The notes beneath the pieces are model-generated. The model made no database searches, was not told the origin of the DNA, and saw nothing but the letters and a program-made list of their open reading frames with translations. From the NCBI GenBank assembly GCA_910578525.1, contig CAJTRF010000003.1:1-64000 (forward strand): 64,000 bases of DNA, written 5' to 3'. The DNA comes from an uncultured Mycoplasmatales bacterium. GTDB lineage: Bacteria; Bacillota_I; Bacilli_A; Mycoplasmatales; Mycoplasmoidaceae. Position numbers and translations under genes: made by a program. Positions 1-12,163 of this stretch are shown here, piece after piece (position 1 is the first letter of the stretch; each line of letters begins with the position of its first letter).

Positions 1-65
1 TGTGTCATTTCCCCATATTTACTCCAAAGTGGCGTAAAATAGGTTTTACAGTCTAGTAAAAAATA

Positions 66-91
66 AAAACCACAATCACTTGTGGTTTTTT
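66..91. terminator. bidirectional intrinsic terminator
   Basis: An inverted repeat reads aaaccacaa, a short loop, then ttgtggttt, with a T-run on the + side and an A-run on the other side. It could end a rightward gene lying before the window and also end the leftward tRNA-Thr transcript. Confidence 0.75.
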
Positions 92-101
92 TAATTGTAA
101 A

Positions 102-177
102 TGGTGCCGACTATCGGAATCGAACCAACAACCTACTGATTACAAGTCAGTTGCTCTGCCTGTTGAGCTAAGTCGGC
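102..177 (-). tRNA. tRNA-Thr (anticodon UGU)
   Basis: Read on the minus strand, the sequence folds as a full cloverleaf. It has a GCCGACU/AGUCGGC acceptor stem, a D-arm, a CUGAC anticodon stem with loop UUGUAAU giving anticodon UGU, a TTCGATTCC-type T-arm, discriminator A and an encoded CCA at 102-104. The mature 5' end is at 177. Anticodon UGU assigns it to threonine. Confidence 0.96.
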
Positions 178-237
178 ATTTAATATTTCTATTATATATA
201 TAATACATAAATTTGCAAATAACAATGTAGATTTTAA

Positions 238-243
238 TATAAT
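238..243 (+). promoter_or_regulatory. -10 box of the ferredoxin gene
   Basis: A perfect TATAAT ends only 10 bases before the ferredoxin ATG, so transcription should start within a few bases of the start codon. No Shine-Dalgarno sequence is visible, suggesting a nearly leaderless mRNA. Confidence 0.55.
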
Positions 244-253
244 ATTTATTATT

Positions 254-436
254 ATGGGAAAAGCAAAAGTTAACAAAACCTCATGTATAGGATGTGGTGC
301 TTGTGTGGCATCTTGCCCACATGCAGCAATTTCAATTGGTCCAGATGGCAAAGCTGCCGTTGATCAAAGTAAATGCGTTGGTTGCAAAGCTTGTGAAAGT
401 GTTTGCCCAATAAGTGCAATTTGTGTTCAAGAATAA
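254..436 (+). CDS. 2[4Fe-4S] ferredoxin
   Basis: A 60-residue protein with two CxxCxxCxxxCP motifs (CIGCGACVASCP near residues 11-22 and CVGCKACESVCP near 41-52). This is the classic bacterial ferredoxin that binds two [4Fe-4S] clusters and carries electrons in the cytoplasm, for example for pyruvate:ferredoxin oxidoreductase-type enzymes or flavoproteins. Length is typical (55-60 residues). Its end overlaps the start of the phosphodiesterase gene that follows, so the two are probably co-transcribed. The redox partner is not in this window. Confidence 0.93.
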   Translation: MGKAKVNKTSCIGCGACVASCPHAAISIGPDGKAAVDQSKCVGCKACESVCPISAICVQE

Positions 437-1226
437 CACAAAATATATTGGTCATAGAGGGTTACCAAGTGATCCGAATGTATTAGAAAATACATTCGAA
501 TCTTTTTTGTCGGCCGCTAAGACCGAATTAGATGGAATAGAAACAGATATTTGACCAACTAAAGATCAACAATTTGTATGTGTTCATGACTCTAAACCAT
601 TTAAACATTCAATTAGAAAAGTATTTAGCTATTCTTGAAAAGAAATTCAAAATAAACAACTTAAAGGTTCTAGAAATTATCCTAGAGATAACCCAGGAAG
701 CTTTACTCCTGCAAATAAAGATATTAAATTTTTTCCTTGTCATTTTGAGGATTATTTGAAAATTTGTAAAAACTATAAAAAAATAGCTTTTATCGAAATT
801 AAAAATTGTTCTTCATGTCATTTATGAACAAAAGAAACAATTAATAAAATGTATGCATACATTATTAATTCTGGTATTCCAATGAATAAAGTTTATCTAA
901 TTTCATTAGATAATGATTTGCTGTTTAAAATAAAAAATTTACATAATGATTTACAAATAATGGCTATTATTGATCCAAAAAATAAGAAAGTTATTTATCG
1001 TAATTTTGAATTCTTTTTAGAAAGAAGAATTTCAATTGATATCGGTGATTTTGATTCACCAAGCACTAGAGATTGAGGAATCAAAATTAATAAAGAATTA
1101 ATTGATAAATTTCATAAGAATGGTTTGTTGGTAGGTGTATGAACAGTTAATACAAAAAACCGAATTCATACTCTTAAAAAGATGAATATCGATTTTATTA
1201 CTTCTGATTATTTACTAAAAGAGTAG
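423..1226 (+). CDS. glpQ: glycerophosphodiester phosphodiesterase
   Basis: About 267 residues with the GDPD signature: IGHRG near the N-terminus, an ENTFESF segment, the acidic metal ligands in GIETDIW, and VHDS with the second catalytic His. The family hydrolyses glycerophosphodiesters such as glycerophosphocholine to glycerol-3-phosphate and an alcohol, which lets mycoplasmas use host lipid head groups. The start is inferred: there is no in-frame ATG before the GHRG motif, and GTG at 423 (or 414) lies inside the end of the ferredoxin gene. Several in-frame TGA codons are read as Trp. The stop codon abuts the stop of the convergent rny gene with no gap. The family call is firm; substrate and start are less certain. 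Confidence 0.87.
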
Positions 1227-2624
1227 TTATTTAATAACTGCTGCTGTTTTGTTTGAATAAACTCTTTTTTGAGAAATAGTAATTTGAATTGATAAATAAT
1301 TTGTTCGTTCGTCTTTCTTTAACCTTTTTTCTATTTTGTCATATAGGGTTTTATATTCATCAGGTTCAATTGCTATATTAGGATCAATATAAACTAATAA
1401 TTCCCTGCCGGCACGATATACATGAGCTTCTACAACTTCTGGAAAAGAATAAGCAATTTGTTCAATTGTTTCTACTCTTTCAATAAATTTACTACTATCA
1501 TTAATTCTGCTTCCTGGACGAGCAGCAGACATTTTATCAGCAATTTTTAAGATTCAAGAATAAGGATTATTAGCTTGTATCTCATTATGATGAGATTTAA
1601 TTGCATTGATGTAATCAGGATCTTGGAAATAATCTTTAATGATTTTAACACCTTGTTTGACATGATCCATATCTATTTCATAGTCCTCTGATTTACCGAT
1701 ATCATGTAGCAATCCAATCTTAGCAGCCTTGATAGGATCTAAGTGTAAATCTTTTGCTATCGAAGCACAGATTCTAGCAACTTCTACAGAATGTTGCAAA
1801 ACATTCTGTGAAAATGAAGTACGATAATTTAATTTACCTATATATGAATAAAGTTTTTTGTTCATATCAGAAATGTGTAATTTAATAACAGCGTCTTGTC
1901 CAACTAAATAAACTTCTTTTTCGAATTCAGCTACTTGTTCATCATATATTTTCTTAACGGTAATAGGATTAATGTTTTTATTGACAATAATTTGCATTAC
2001 TCGTTTAGCGATTTCACGTTTACGTGGATTAAATGATGAAATAGTAATTGCAGAATTTTTTTCTACAATAATATCTACTCCTAAACATTCTTTAATAAAT
2101 CTAATGTTGTTCCCACCCTTTCCAATGATATGAGCTTTTATGCTTTCATCTTTTAATGGAACGGTATAGGTTGTGTTTTCGTTAACACATTCATCTGCAA
2201 TTCCTTCCATTGCCTGAAGTAAAACTTCAACAGAATATTTCTTGGCTTTTTTATCTATTTCTTGATAAATTTGATTAAGTTTATCTTTTTTTATTTGAGG
2301 AAGAGAACGGCTAATAGAGTGAAGTAATTCTAATTTTGCTTGATTAAAGCTTAAACCAGTAACTTGTTCAAGTTTTTCTTGTAATAATTTATTATTTTCA
2401 TGATAATAAGAAATTTCTTCTTCAAGTTCGGCTTTCTTTTTTTCTAAGAAATTATTTCCAGAATTTATATGGTTTTTATTAGATTTATAACCTATTTTTT
2501 TCTTTTTAAAATACAAGAAGATTAAAAAGCTTATTAGTAAAACTAATAATACAATAAGGATAATTAAAGTAATTAACATTCCAGTACTTGGTTTGTTATT
2601 TGTTGTTAAAAAATAATTTTTCAT
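1227..2624 (-). CDS. rny: ribonuclease Y
   Basis: 465 residues once one in-frame TGA is read as Trp. Order of parts: an N-terminal membrane anchor (about residues 16-39), a Lys-rich stop-transfer, a charged coiled-coil region (60-150), a KH RNA-binding domain with GKGG at 168-171, and an HD phosphohydrolase domain with LLHDIGK. RNase Y is the membrane-bound endoribonuclease that starts mRNA decay in low-GC Gram-positives. It is the last gene of the leftward secDF-apt-rny group and is separated from apt by only two bases. The N-terminal coiled coil is somewhat shorter than in B. subtilis (about 520 residues). Confidence 0.95.
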
Positions 2625-2626
2625 AA

Positions 2627-3145
2627 TTAATCAGCTAGGATAATTTTTGTTTTCTTTGATAGTTTCTTATAACCGTCACAGCCTAGTATTGTTGAAATGA
2701 ACATACATCCAACAAGTTTTCCTTTTGATCTTTTTACTAGATCAATAATTGCTTCAATTGTTCCACCGGTTGCTATTACGTCATCAATGACTAACACTTT
2801 GTCATTAGGCTTAATATCACCTTTTGAAATTTCAATGGTGTTTTTACCATATTCTAAATCATATGAAGATGAGATAGTAGGTCGCGGTAATTTACCTGGT
2901 TTACGTGCAGGAATAAATCTTACACCTTTTTTAATAGCTAATGGACAACCTAATCAGAATCCTCTAGATTCTGCTGAAACGATAACATCAATTTTTAAAT
3001 TTTTAATTTTTTTATATAAATTATTAATTAATGATTGATATGCATTAGCATTATTCATTAATGGAGTTCAATCTTTAAAAATAATTCCTTTTTTTGGAAA
3101 GTCTTTAACATCAACAAAATATTTAAGATATTTTGACTGTTTCAT
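2627..3145 (-). CDS. apt: adenine phosphoribosyltransferase
   Basis: 172 residues. It has the PRPP-binding motif VLVIDDVIATGGT (about 117-129), an ESRGFWLG segment and the RKPGKLP loop characteristic of Apt. It converts adenine plus PRPP into AMP, the purine salvage route that mycoplasmas depend on because they lack de novo synthesis. Two Trp residues are encoded by TGA. It lies between secDF (3-base gap) and rny (2-base gap), so the three are very probably one transcript. Confidence 0.96.
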
Positions 3146-3148
3146 GGA

Positions 3149-6100
3149 TTATAAGTAAACTTTTTCTTTATTTACTTTGTTAATACCATCAATAACTTCT
3201 TCATCAATTATATCATAATTTTTGTTTAATAAAGCTTTACTTGTAATGTTTACTAAGTATTTATTTTTAATTCATACAAAGAATGAAGTAATGTAAGGAG
3301 CGAAGAATATTGAACTAAAGATAGAAATAGCGAAAGCTATTAAGATTAAGTAGTTAAATGATGTTAATGTAACTGATGAACATAGAATTGAAGCAAATAT
3401 TGACACTAATGATATAGATCCAATAACAACAAAATATTGTAATGAACTATTAATTTGACCATTAACAATTTTCTTGATACTTGCTCAATCTGTTGCTTTT
3501 TCTTTAAATCATGTATTATTAATGTTTGCTTGAACATTAAAGACTAGCATTGCATTAATCGCAAAAGCGAAGATAGCAGCATAAACAATATAGGTATCAA
3601 AGTAGATTTGGAAAATAGTTACAAATGATAATGTTAACAACAATGGCAACACAGTACCAATAAAGATACCTATTACTGATGTTCATCCTAATCTAACAAA
3701 TGCATATAAGCAAATAAAAGCAGTTGTAATTAACAATAAGTTAATATCTTTATGAACAAAGTTCATTATTGTGGTATTTGAAACTGTTTCAACTCTTATA
3801 GTGTCATAAGGTAAGCTTCATGCCATCACTTCACTATAACTAAAACTTTGAGATGTATAAGCATACACATAATTACCTTCTACTGAAATGTTATATCAAG
3901 ATGCATGTTCATTAATACGGGTTTTGAAATTATTTAGATCAAACATATCGCCGCTATATCAAATAACCAATCTAGTACCACCATAGAATGAATAACTTGG
4001 ATGTACTCCAATAGTAAATAATAATGTAATACCAACGATAACTACCAACAATGAAATACCTCAATAAATTGCAGACTTTCATGTGAAGATTTCAGTCTTT
4101 CCAAAACATCTATTTAATAGCTTGCTTCCTCTAGATTTGTTTTCAATAATTTGATTACCAAAGAAAGTCATTTTGTTTAAATTAGCACTTTGCTCAGATT
4201 TCTTTTCTAATTTAGCTACAAGCTTATTTCTTTTTCAAACAAAAACATTAAAGTCTTTTTCATTTGTTGAATTGCCAAAATTAATTCAAAGCATTATTCA
4301 TATAAATACAAAGTTGAAAACAAATGATAATAATGAACCAATGATTAATACTATACCTGCACTAATTAAAATTGACGGACCAAAGTAAGTTAATACAATG
4401 CCTAATAGTAAAACTATTATATGTAAATCAATACATGGCATTATTGCAGACATAAATGCACGTTTTGTAGACGTTTGCATGTCATATGTCATTGCTATTT
4501 GTTTCTTTAATCTTTCAAATAAATTGATTACTGAGATAGCACCAAGTGCAAGCACTATAATCAAACCCATTGCTAAACTAACAGTAAATTGGTGTCCACC
4601 AAGGAACAACAATAACATCGTTAAAATTGTAGTAAAACTTGTAGTACCAAAAGCATATAGTCCAGGTACTTTATATAAAAGAGAAACAATAATACCAATT
4701 AATAAATTTACAACAATAAGAACGATTAATGTTGACATTAATGGGGTATTACCAATAATGTTATTAAATAATGAAATAGATATTTCATTAATGTTTGTTG
4801 CTTTATTGTATTTGGCACCATCACCAGCAATACCAGTTAGTAATTCGTATCAATCACCATAAAAGTTATCATACGTTACATCTTTTACTGGATAAGGGAA
4901 AGAATATGTAGTAAATTCTTTCTTTAATAATTCTGTGTCAAATCTACTTGTAGTTGGAGAAGTAAGGACAATTCATTTATCATCCGAATCTTGTGTGTTC
5001 TTAATAGGGTTTTTATCAGGGAAGAATTTAGTATAGTCACCACTTGAATCTGATGAACCATTTGCTAAAATAGCAACGATTCATTTTTTCATAAAAGAAT
5101 ATTTAAGATTACCTGTATGAACTAATGGTTTATCTAAATCATCTTCAATACCTTCAATGAAATTATGATGTTTATCATTAAATTTAATATCACCGAAGAT
5201 TGAACCATAGGCTAAAGGCTCATGGCTTACACCTGTGTCATCATATGCAGCTTCACCATTATACACTTCTAGATCAGGAATGGTTCTTCATGAATTACCA
5301 TTAAATTTATAATAATCTTCAGCAAATTCTCTTTCACTTTCTGTAAAGTAATAATTGTAGATATCATAGTAATATCTATTCGTGTAGATATCATAGTAAT
5401 ATCTATTCGCGCTTCCATATTTTTTAGAAAACTCAGCAACTTTTAAAATGTAATTTAATCTATTTAAGAATCCTTGTTGATCATTAATTACATATAAATA
5501 TGGTTGAGGTTTTACATCTTCCTTCGAATCTGCTGCATTCTTAAATATTTTTTTAATTTCTTTGATACCGTTTTTTTCGTTAGCTGCTCTTGAATCAACA
5601 TTAATAAACAAAGAATTTTCATATGTATTACTAGGTAAATAAAAAGATTTATCATTATTAACTAAATCTTCTTTAGTTAAAATGTAGTTTTTTTCATTAT
5701 TTGAATCTGGATGATAAAAGATGCTTAATCTTGATGAATAAATGCTGTCAAAATAAATTTCTACAGGGTTTCTATCAATTTTTGGTGCATCTTTTTCAGC
5801 AGAAGGTCTTGGATCTTCAATTTTTTGGTTTTGAACAGTTACATTAATGAAGGCTTGTAAATTACCTTCATTGTCCTTGCTAATTTCAGGATAAATATTA
5901 GATGTATATAATTGTTCATCATTTAAATATTTTGAATAAGCAACAACAGCTTGATCTAATGCTTTTTTTACATCTTCTTCACTTGGAGCTGGTTCAGATT
6001 CATTAGGGTTTTCGGTATTTTTAAGATCTAATTCATAACGCAAGTTATATGATTTTGAGAAGTCTGATCCTTCTTCAAAATCTTTTTTTGCTACATATCC

Positions 6101-6211
6101 TGTACCGATTGCAGCTCCTACAATACCTAAGAAAAGAAAACTAGAGAAACAATAAGATACTAGTTTCACCACTTTTCTTTTTCTACTAAAAAAATCTTTG
6201 AACTTACTCAT
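3149..6211 (-). CDS. secDF: fused protein-export membrane protein SecDF
   Basis: A 1020-residue protein read through many TGA-Trp codons. It starts with a membrane segment (about residues 17-39), followed by a large extracytoplasmic region and then two blocks of hydrophobic helices. The first block (about 490-640, with a stretch like AIMPCIDLHIIVLLLGI) corresponds to SecD and the last (about 790-1000, with LLITTAFICLYAFVRLG) to SecF. SecDF uses ion flow to help pull proteins through SecYEG. The fusion is known from Firmicutes, but the long acidic external domain is divergent. A 27-base tandem duplication inside it gives NRYYYDIYT/NRYYYDIYN. It is first gene of the secDF-apt-rny unit; the start codon sits about 13 bases after a minus-strand TATAAT. 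Confidence 0.9.
5356..5409 (-). repeat. 27-bp perfect tandem duplication within secDF
   Basis: Positions 5356-5382 and 5383-5409 are identical 27-mers. They encode two in-frame copies of a nine-residue Tyr-rich unit in the extracytoplasmic domain. The identity at DNA level suggests a recent slippage or duplication event. Confidence 0.95.
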
Positions 6212-6224
6212 ATAAGTAATAAGA

Positions 6225-6230
6225 ATTATA
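6225..6230 (-). promoter_or_regulatory. -10 box for secDF-apt-rny
   Basis: TATAAT on the minus strand, 13 bases before the secDF start codon, inside the 57-base divergent gap shared with hisS. It implies a very short leader. Confidence 0.45.
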
Positions 6231-6239
6231 TATATATCA

Positions 6240-6245
6240 TATAAT
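6240..6245 (+). promoter_or_regulatory. -10 box for hisS-aspS
   Basis: TATAAT on the plus strand, 23 bases before the hisS ATG, back to back with the secDF promoter. No Shine-Dalgarno sequence and no T-box leader is visible. Confidence 0.5.
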
Positions 6246-6268
6246 AAATATAAATTATTTACAATTTT

Positions 6269-7549
6269 ATGGTTAAATTCCCAAAGATTAGAGGAACTGA
6301 AGACAGATACGCATTAGATGCAGATAATTTCTCAATGTTATCTAGTATTTTTAGTTTATTAGCTAAAAGAGCAGGATATCAAGAAATTATTACACCAATT
6401 TTTGAATCTGCAGATCTATTCGTTAGATCAGTTGGTAATACAAGTGATATAGTCACTAAAGAATTTTATGATTTTAAAGACAAAGGTGATAGACACATTG
6501 TATTAAGACCAGAAGGTACAGCAGGTGTAATCAGAGCATTAATTGAAGAAAAATTAATTTATTCTAAACAATTACCAATTAAAGTTTATTACACTGGTCC
6601 AATGTTTCGTTATGAACGTCCACAAAGCGGACGTCTAAGACAATTTAATCAAATTGGAATTGAGTGTGTTGGTACGAATAATTGTTATGATGATGCTGAT
6701 ATTTTAATATTAGCAAATAACTTTTTAAGAATTTTAGGATTAAAGAATTATTCTATTTCTATTAATAATATTGGTAATTTTGAAACTCGTTCAAAATGAA
6801 TTGCTGAGTTAAAAAAATATTTTAAAAAATATGAAAAAGATTTAACCCAAGATTCAATAAAAAGAATCAACACAAATCCATTAAGAATCTTGGATGATAA
6901 AGTTGATGGCAAAAAAGATTTTGTTAAAAATGCTCCAAAAATCGATAATTTTTTATCAAAAGAAGAAAAAGAATATTTTGAAGAATTGGTTAAATTATTA
7001 AAGATGGCTCAAGTTAATTTTACTATTGATCCAACTTTAGTTAGAGGTTTAGATTATTACACAAATTTCGTTTTTGAAATCACTTCAAATGAAAAAATCC
7101 TAGATGGTCAGCCAACATTAATTGGTGGCGGTAGATATTCTTGTTTAGTTAAAGAATTAGGTGGTACAGATTTATCTTGCTGTGGTTTTGCAATCGGTAT
7201 GGAAAGAATCCTAATTCAATTAGAAGCAGAAAAACAAGAATTATGTAAACCATTCTCTGCAGATACATGCATAGCATGTATTTCGGATAAAGCTGAAATT
7301 AAAAGAGTTGCTTTATTAGCTGCTAATTTAATTAAAACTACTGGTTTTAGTTGTGTTACAAATTTTGATTCAGTTAAATTAGAAAAACATTTTAAATATG
7401 CAAAAGAAAATAATGCAAAATTTGTAATCATCTTAGGTGAAAAAGAATATGAAAAAGCACAATTTGTTGTAAAAGATCAAACAAATATGACACAAGAAAA
7501 TGTTAGTGCTGATAATTTAATAGATTATTTAAAATCTAAAATAAAATAA
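6269..7549 (+). CDS. hisS: histidyl-tRNA synthetase
   Basis: 426 residues, the usual HisRS length. It shows class II motif 2 (MFRYERPQSGRLRQFNQ), the HisRS-specific motif LVRGLDYYTNFVFE, the GGGRY segment, motif 3 (FAIGMERIL) and a C-terminal anticodon-binding domain. It charges tRNA-His using ATP. One TGA (at 6797) is read as Trp. It is followed after 8 bases by aspS; the hisS-aspS pairing is common in Firmicutes and Mollicutes. Confidence 0.97.
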
Positions 7550-7557
7550 TTAAGGTT

Positions 7558-9294
7558 ATGATAAATTGACGTTATTGTGGAATGGTGGATAAAACAGCTG
7601 TAGGCCAAAATATTACTATTCAAGGATGAGTAAGAAAAAATAGAAAATTAGGAAGTTTAATTTTCTTAGATATTTATGATCGTTATGGATTAGTTCAAGT
7701 CGTTGTTGAAGAAAACAACAAGTATTTTGAACAAATTTATTCAACACCAAAAGAATCAGTTGTTAAAATATTTGGTCAAGTAAATTTAAGAAAGTCTCCT
7801 AACACAAAAATCAAAAATGGTGATGTTGAAATTTTACTTAAAGAATTTACTTTAATTTCAAAATCTGAAACTACACCAATCATTGTTGAAGAAACAACTG
7901 ATGCTTTAGAAGACACTCGTCTAAAATATCGTTATTTAGATTTAAGAAGAAGTCCTGTTCAAAAAAACATTATTTTACGTAGTAAAATAATTAATTCATT
8001 AAGAAACTATTTAGTTAAACAAGATTTTATTGAAATCGAAACTCCTTATTTATCTAAACCAACCCCTGAAGGTGCACGTGATTATTTAGTTCCAACTAGA
8101 AATAATCCAAATTCTTTTTATGCTCTTCCACAATCCCCTCAAATTTACAAACAACTTTTAATGGTTGCTGGATTTTTAAAATACTTTCAAGTTGCACGTT
8201 GTTTTAGAGATGAAGATTTAAGAGCGGATCGTCAACCAGAATTTACTCAATTAGACATTGAAATGTCTTTTGTTGATGAAAAGATCATCATGGAAAACAC
8301 TGAAAAAATGTTTTCATCAATGATGAAAGAAGTGTTTGGAATAACTATTAAAACTCCTTTTGAAATTATTGCTTATACTGATGCAATAAATAATTATGGT
8401 AGTGATAAACCTGATTTAAGATTTGATTTAAAACTTAATAATGCAAATGAATATTTTAAGTCATCAACTTGCAAAATATTTTCTTCAAACCTTGAAAAGA
8501 ATAATGTAATTAAATACATTATTGTTGATCAAATAATTGATAAAAAAGAAATAGAAGTATTAAGAAAATTAGCTAAAGATAATAAAGCTTTTGATTTAAT
8601 CTTTTTAACACTTAAAAACAATGAAATATCAGGCTCAATTAAAAATATTGTAGAACACGATATTATTAAAAATATTTTCTCTAATCACAATATTTCTAAT
8701 GGAACAATGTTTATTGTTGCTGATAAATTATCTGTTGCTAATCAAGCTTTAGGTTCAGTAAGAAATGAATTAGCTTCATTCTTAAAATTTAAAGATCCAA
8801 AAGATTATAAATTCTGCTGGATAACTGATTGACCACTATATGAATATAGTGAAGAAGAAAACAGATATGTAGCAGCTCACCATCCATTTACTTCTCCTAC
8901 ACCTGATTGCATTAACACTTTTGATGTTGATCAAAAGAATGCAAAAGCCCGTGCATATGATATTGTTTTAAATGGTTATGAAATTGGTGGAGGAAGTATT
9001 AGAATTACTTCAACTGATGTTCAACAAAGAATGTTTAAAGCATTAGGCTTAGAAAAAGAACAAATCCAAAATAAATTTGGATTTATGTTGGACGCTTTCA
9101 AATATGGTGTTCCTCCACATGGCGGAATCGCTTTAGGGTTAGATCGTTTAGTGATGTTATTAACTGGTAGCGAAAGTATTAGAGATGTGATTGCTTTCCC
9201 TAAAAACAGTCATGGTAATGATTTGATGATGGAATCTCCTGGAGAAGTAGATGAATCATCATTAGATGAATTACATTTAAGTATTAAAAAATAA
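7558..9294 (+). CDS. aspS: aspartyl-tRNA synthetase
   Basis: 578 residues. An N-terminal OB-fold anticodon-binding domain (about 10-105, including VRKNRKLGSLIFLDIYDRYG) is followed by the class II core with YRYLDLRRSP, the bacterial-type motif LPQSPQIYKQLLMVAGF, RCFRDEDLRADRQPEFTQLD and motif 3 (GIALGLDRLVMLL). A bacterial GAD insertion lies between motifs 2 and 3. The start ATG at 7558 places two TGA-Trp codons in the N-terminus. It is immediately downstream of hisS. Confidence 0.97.
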
Positions 9295-9321
9295 TTTTCA
9301 TCTATATAAATACTAATTATT

Positions 9322-9327
9322 TATAAT
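9322..9327 (+). promoter_or_regulatory. -10 box for the ecf operon
   Basis: TATAAT 15 bases before the ecfA1 ATG in the short gap after aspS. It probably drives ecfA1-ecfA2-ecfT-truA. Confidence 0.5.
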
Positions 9328-9342
9328 ATCAAAATATATATT

Positions 9343-10167
9343 ATGCCTAATAAAGCTATTGAGTTTTCTAATATCACTTTTGGATATACAAAAGACATGA
9401 TTAACTTAGATGATGTTTCATTCACTATTTTTGAAAATGAATATGTTTGCATTATTGGGCATAATGGTTCAGGAAAATCTACATTATCTAAAGTATTAAC
9501 AGGATTGTTAAAACCTCAAAAAGGAACAATTAAATTATTTGATCAAGTTATTAATCAACAAAATTTAAAACACTTACGTGATAATGTAGGTATTGTTTTC
9601 CAGAATCCAGATAACCAATTTATTGGTTTGACTCCAGAAGATGATATTGCTTTTGGATTAGAAAATCGTAAAGTAAATCCAAAGCAAATGAAGAAAATCA
9701 TTTGACAAGTGGCTAGAGCAATAAATATTGTTGATTTGCTAAAACTTGATGCTCAAACATTATCTGGTGGACAAAAACAAAGAGTAGCAATTGCTTCTGT
9801 ATTGGCTATTAATCCAAAAATTATTATTTTTGATGAATCTACATCTATGTTAGATCCACGTGGAAAAGCTGAATTAAAACAATTAATGCTGCTACTTAAA
9901 AATAAATATCATAAAACTGTTGTAAGTATTACTCATGATATGGAAGAAGTAGTTAATGCTGATAAAGTAGTAATTTTAAAAGGTGGAAAATTACAAAAAG
10001 TTGGTTCACCTGCTGAAGTGTTTGAAAATGAAAAATTCTTAAAAGAAATTCAATTAGATATTCCTTTTAATTTAGATTTGTCTAAACAATTAAGTACTAA
10101 AATGAAAAATATTAAACCTAGTTTAAAATTAGAAAATTTAATTAGTCAACTATATGATGCAAAATAA
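9343..10167 (+). CDS. ecfA1: ECF transporter ATPase A1
   Basis: 274-residue ABC ATPase with Walker A GHNGSGKST (39-47), Q-loop VFQNPDNQF, signature LSGGQ (140-144), Walker B IIIFDE (160-165) and an H-loop His in SITHDM. The FQNPDNQF Q-loop is typical of energy-coupling-factor ATPases (CbiO family). With EcfA2 and EcfT it forms the shared energising module that serves several substrate-specific S components for vitamins. Its stop overlaps the ecfA2 start by 14 bases, indicating translational coupling. Confidence 0.95.
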
Positions 10168-11056
10168 TCAAATTAAAATTAAAGATTTAAAGGTAGTTTT
10201 TGATGAAGGCACACCAAATCAAAAAGTAGTTTTTGATAAATTTTCTAAAACATTTGATTCTGATAAAATTCATTTTATCATTGGTAATTCAGGAAGTGGT
10301 AAAACTACATTATTGTCTCACTTTAATGGGTTATTAAAATCAAAATATGGTGATATTTTTATTAGTGATTTATCCATCTTAGGTAAAAAGAAAAAAATCA
10401 AAAAAATTAAAAACTTGAGAAAGAAAGTTGGAATGGTATTTCAATTTCCTGAATATCAATTATTTAAAGATACAATCGAAAAAGATATTATGTTTGGTCC
10501 TGTTAATTTAGGTGTTTCAAAGGAAACTGCTAAAAAACGTGCTAAGAAATATCTTAACATGCTAGGATTAGATTCTTCTTTTTTACAACGTTCTCCATTT
10601 AATTTGTCTGGTGGACAAAAACGTAGAGTTGCATTGGCTGGCATTTTAGCAATTGAACCTGACATCATTATCTTTGATGAACCAACAGCCGGGTTAGATC
10701 CTGCAGGCGAAAAAGATATGATGAATATCATATTGAATCTTAAGAAGCTTGGTAAAACAATTTATGTTATTACTCATGTAATGGATCAAGTTTTATGAAT
10801 TGGTGATCAGGTAACTGTTGTCGGTAATAAAAAAATATTAGCTTCTGGTGTACCATATGATATTTTCACGAACAATAAGTTGATTTATGAAAATTTCTTA
10901 GATAAGCCAAAGGTAATTAAAGTCATTGAAGAACTTGTCAAGATTGACAAGAAATTTAATGAATTGTATAAAATGAGACCAAAAAATGTTGACCAATTAG
11001 CTGATTGTATTTATGAAATAGTTAAAAATTCTCCTAAGAAAGGAGGTAAGAAATAA
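10154..11056 (+). CDS. ecfA2: ECF transporter ATPase A2
   Basis: 300 residues. Walker A GNSGSGKTT (44-52), Q-loop VFQFPEYQLF typical of EcfA2, signature LSGGQ (151-155), Walker B IIIFDEP and H-loop. A TGA at 10796 is read as Trp and the protein continues for 86 residues past it. The start may be ATG 10154 or 10157. The stop overlaps the ecfT start (TAATG). It partners with EcfA1 in the heterodimeric ATPase. Confidence 0.95.
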
Positions 11057-12162
11057 TGAATAATTTTTCTAACTTTATCCATAGTAAAACGTTCATGCAC
11101 AAAATGAATCCATCATTAAAATTAATGATCACTATTTTTTTAATAGTAATGATTTTTTTACCTATTGGTTTTTTTGGTCAGTTAATATGTTTATTAATTA
11201 TTCTTCCTTTATGATTTTCTTCTAAACTTCCTTGAAAGAGAATGAAAGCAATTTTGATTTCATGCGGTGTAATGTTCTTATTATTATTTGTAATTAACTG
11301 AATTGCTTTTAAATCGCCTTCATTACTTTATTTGAATAATAATATTCATTGACTTTTCTTTTATGGTAACTATGGAATGTTTGGAAATAACGTCATTATA
11401 AATGTTGGAACATCTTCTGGAATAGTTCCTACAGATTTTCATTTCTTATCTGGGTTTTTATGGGGTGGCAATGTTGGTACAACTTGTTTGTATACTATGA
11501 AACCAACTGATAGTTCTGTTTCATATATTTCAATTGTATCTAACGATTTTGCTGGCATTCCTGGTATATCAAAAAACACCTTATATCTATATTACACTAA
11601 GAATTGATATTGTTTGTCTTCTGATGTAATTACTAACACAACATATATTACAATTAAGATTTTTATGATGGTAACAATTGTCTCATTGTTAGTATCAACA
11701 ACATCAAGTGTTCAGTTAACATTTGCTATTGAAGATATCTTAAGTCCATTAAAATATTTAAAAGTTCCAGTAAATGAATGATCAATGACAATTTCGATTG
11801 CAATCAGATTCGTTCCATCTCTTCTTGAAGAATCTCAAAAGATTCTTAAAGCTCAAGCTTCAAGAGGTGTTGATTTCTCAAATGGTAATTTTAAAGATAA
11901 GGTTAAAGCTATTGTATCTTTAGTAGTTCCAATGTTTAGTGTTGCTTTCCATAAAGCTGATGATCTAGCAAATGCTATGGAAGCTCGTTCATATAATCCA
12001 AGATATTCAAGAACAAGATATCGTAGTTATTCTATTCAATGATACGAATGATGCTTCTTCTTATTTATTACTACATTATTAGGTTTTATGATTACCTTCA
12101 CAGCATTTGGTTGTGTATTTGCTCCATTCTCATGAATTGAAGCAATAACCGTTTTAGGTTAA
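11056..12162 (+). CDS. ecfT: ECF transporter transmembrane protein T
   Basis: 368 residues with N-terminal and C-terminal membrane helices. The conserved coupling-helix region near the C-terminus contains AQASRGVDF and NAMEARSYNP, matching the two A-R-G/A-R-x signatures by which EcfT docks on the ATPases. A long hydrophilic insert (about residues 100-185) between early membrane segments makes it longer than the usual 265 residues. It overlaps ecfA2 by one base, and truA starts one base after its stop. No S component is adjacent; a candidate lies at 23199. Confidence 0.93.
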
Positions 12163-12163
12163 T

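Noticed and set aside
4173..4862. Plus-strand open frames opposite secDF
   Set aside because: They are shadows; the minus strand encodes a continuous SecDF with recognisable helices.
6269..7549. hisS, aspS, gatB, secDF and others as frameshifted or broken genes
   Set aside because: All interruptions are TGA codons at positions where Trp is acceptable or conserved; under code 4 the genes are intact.
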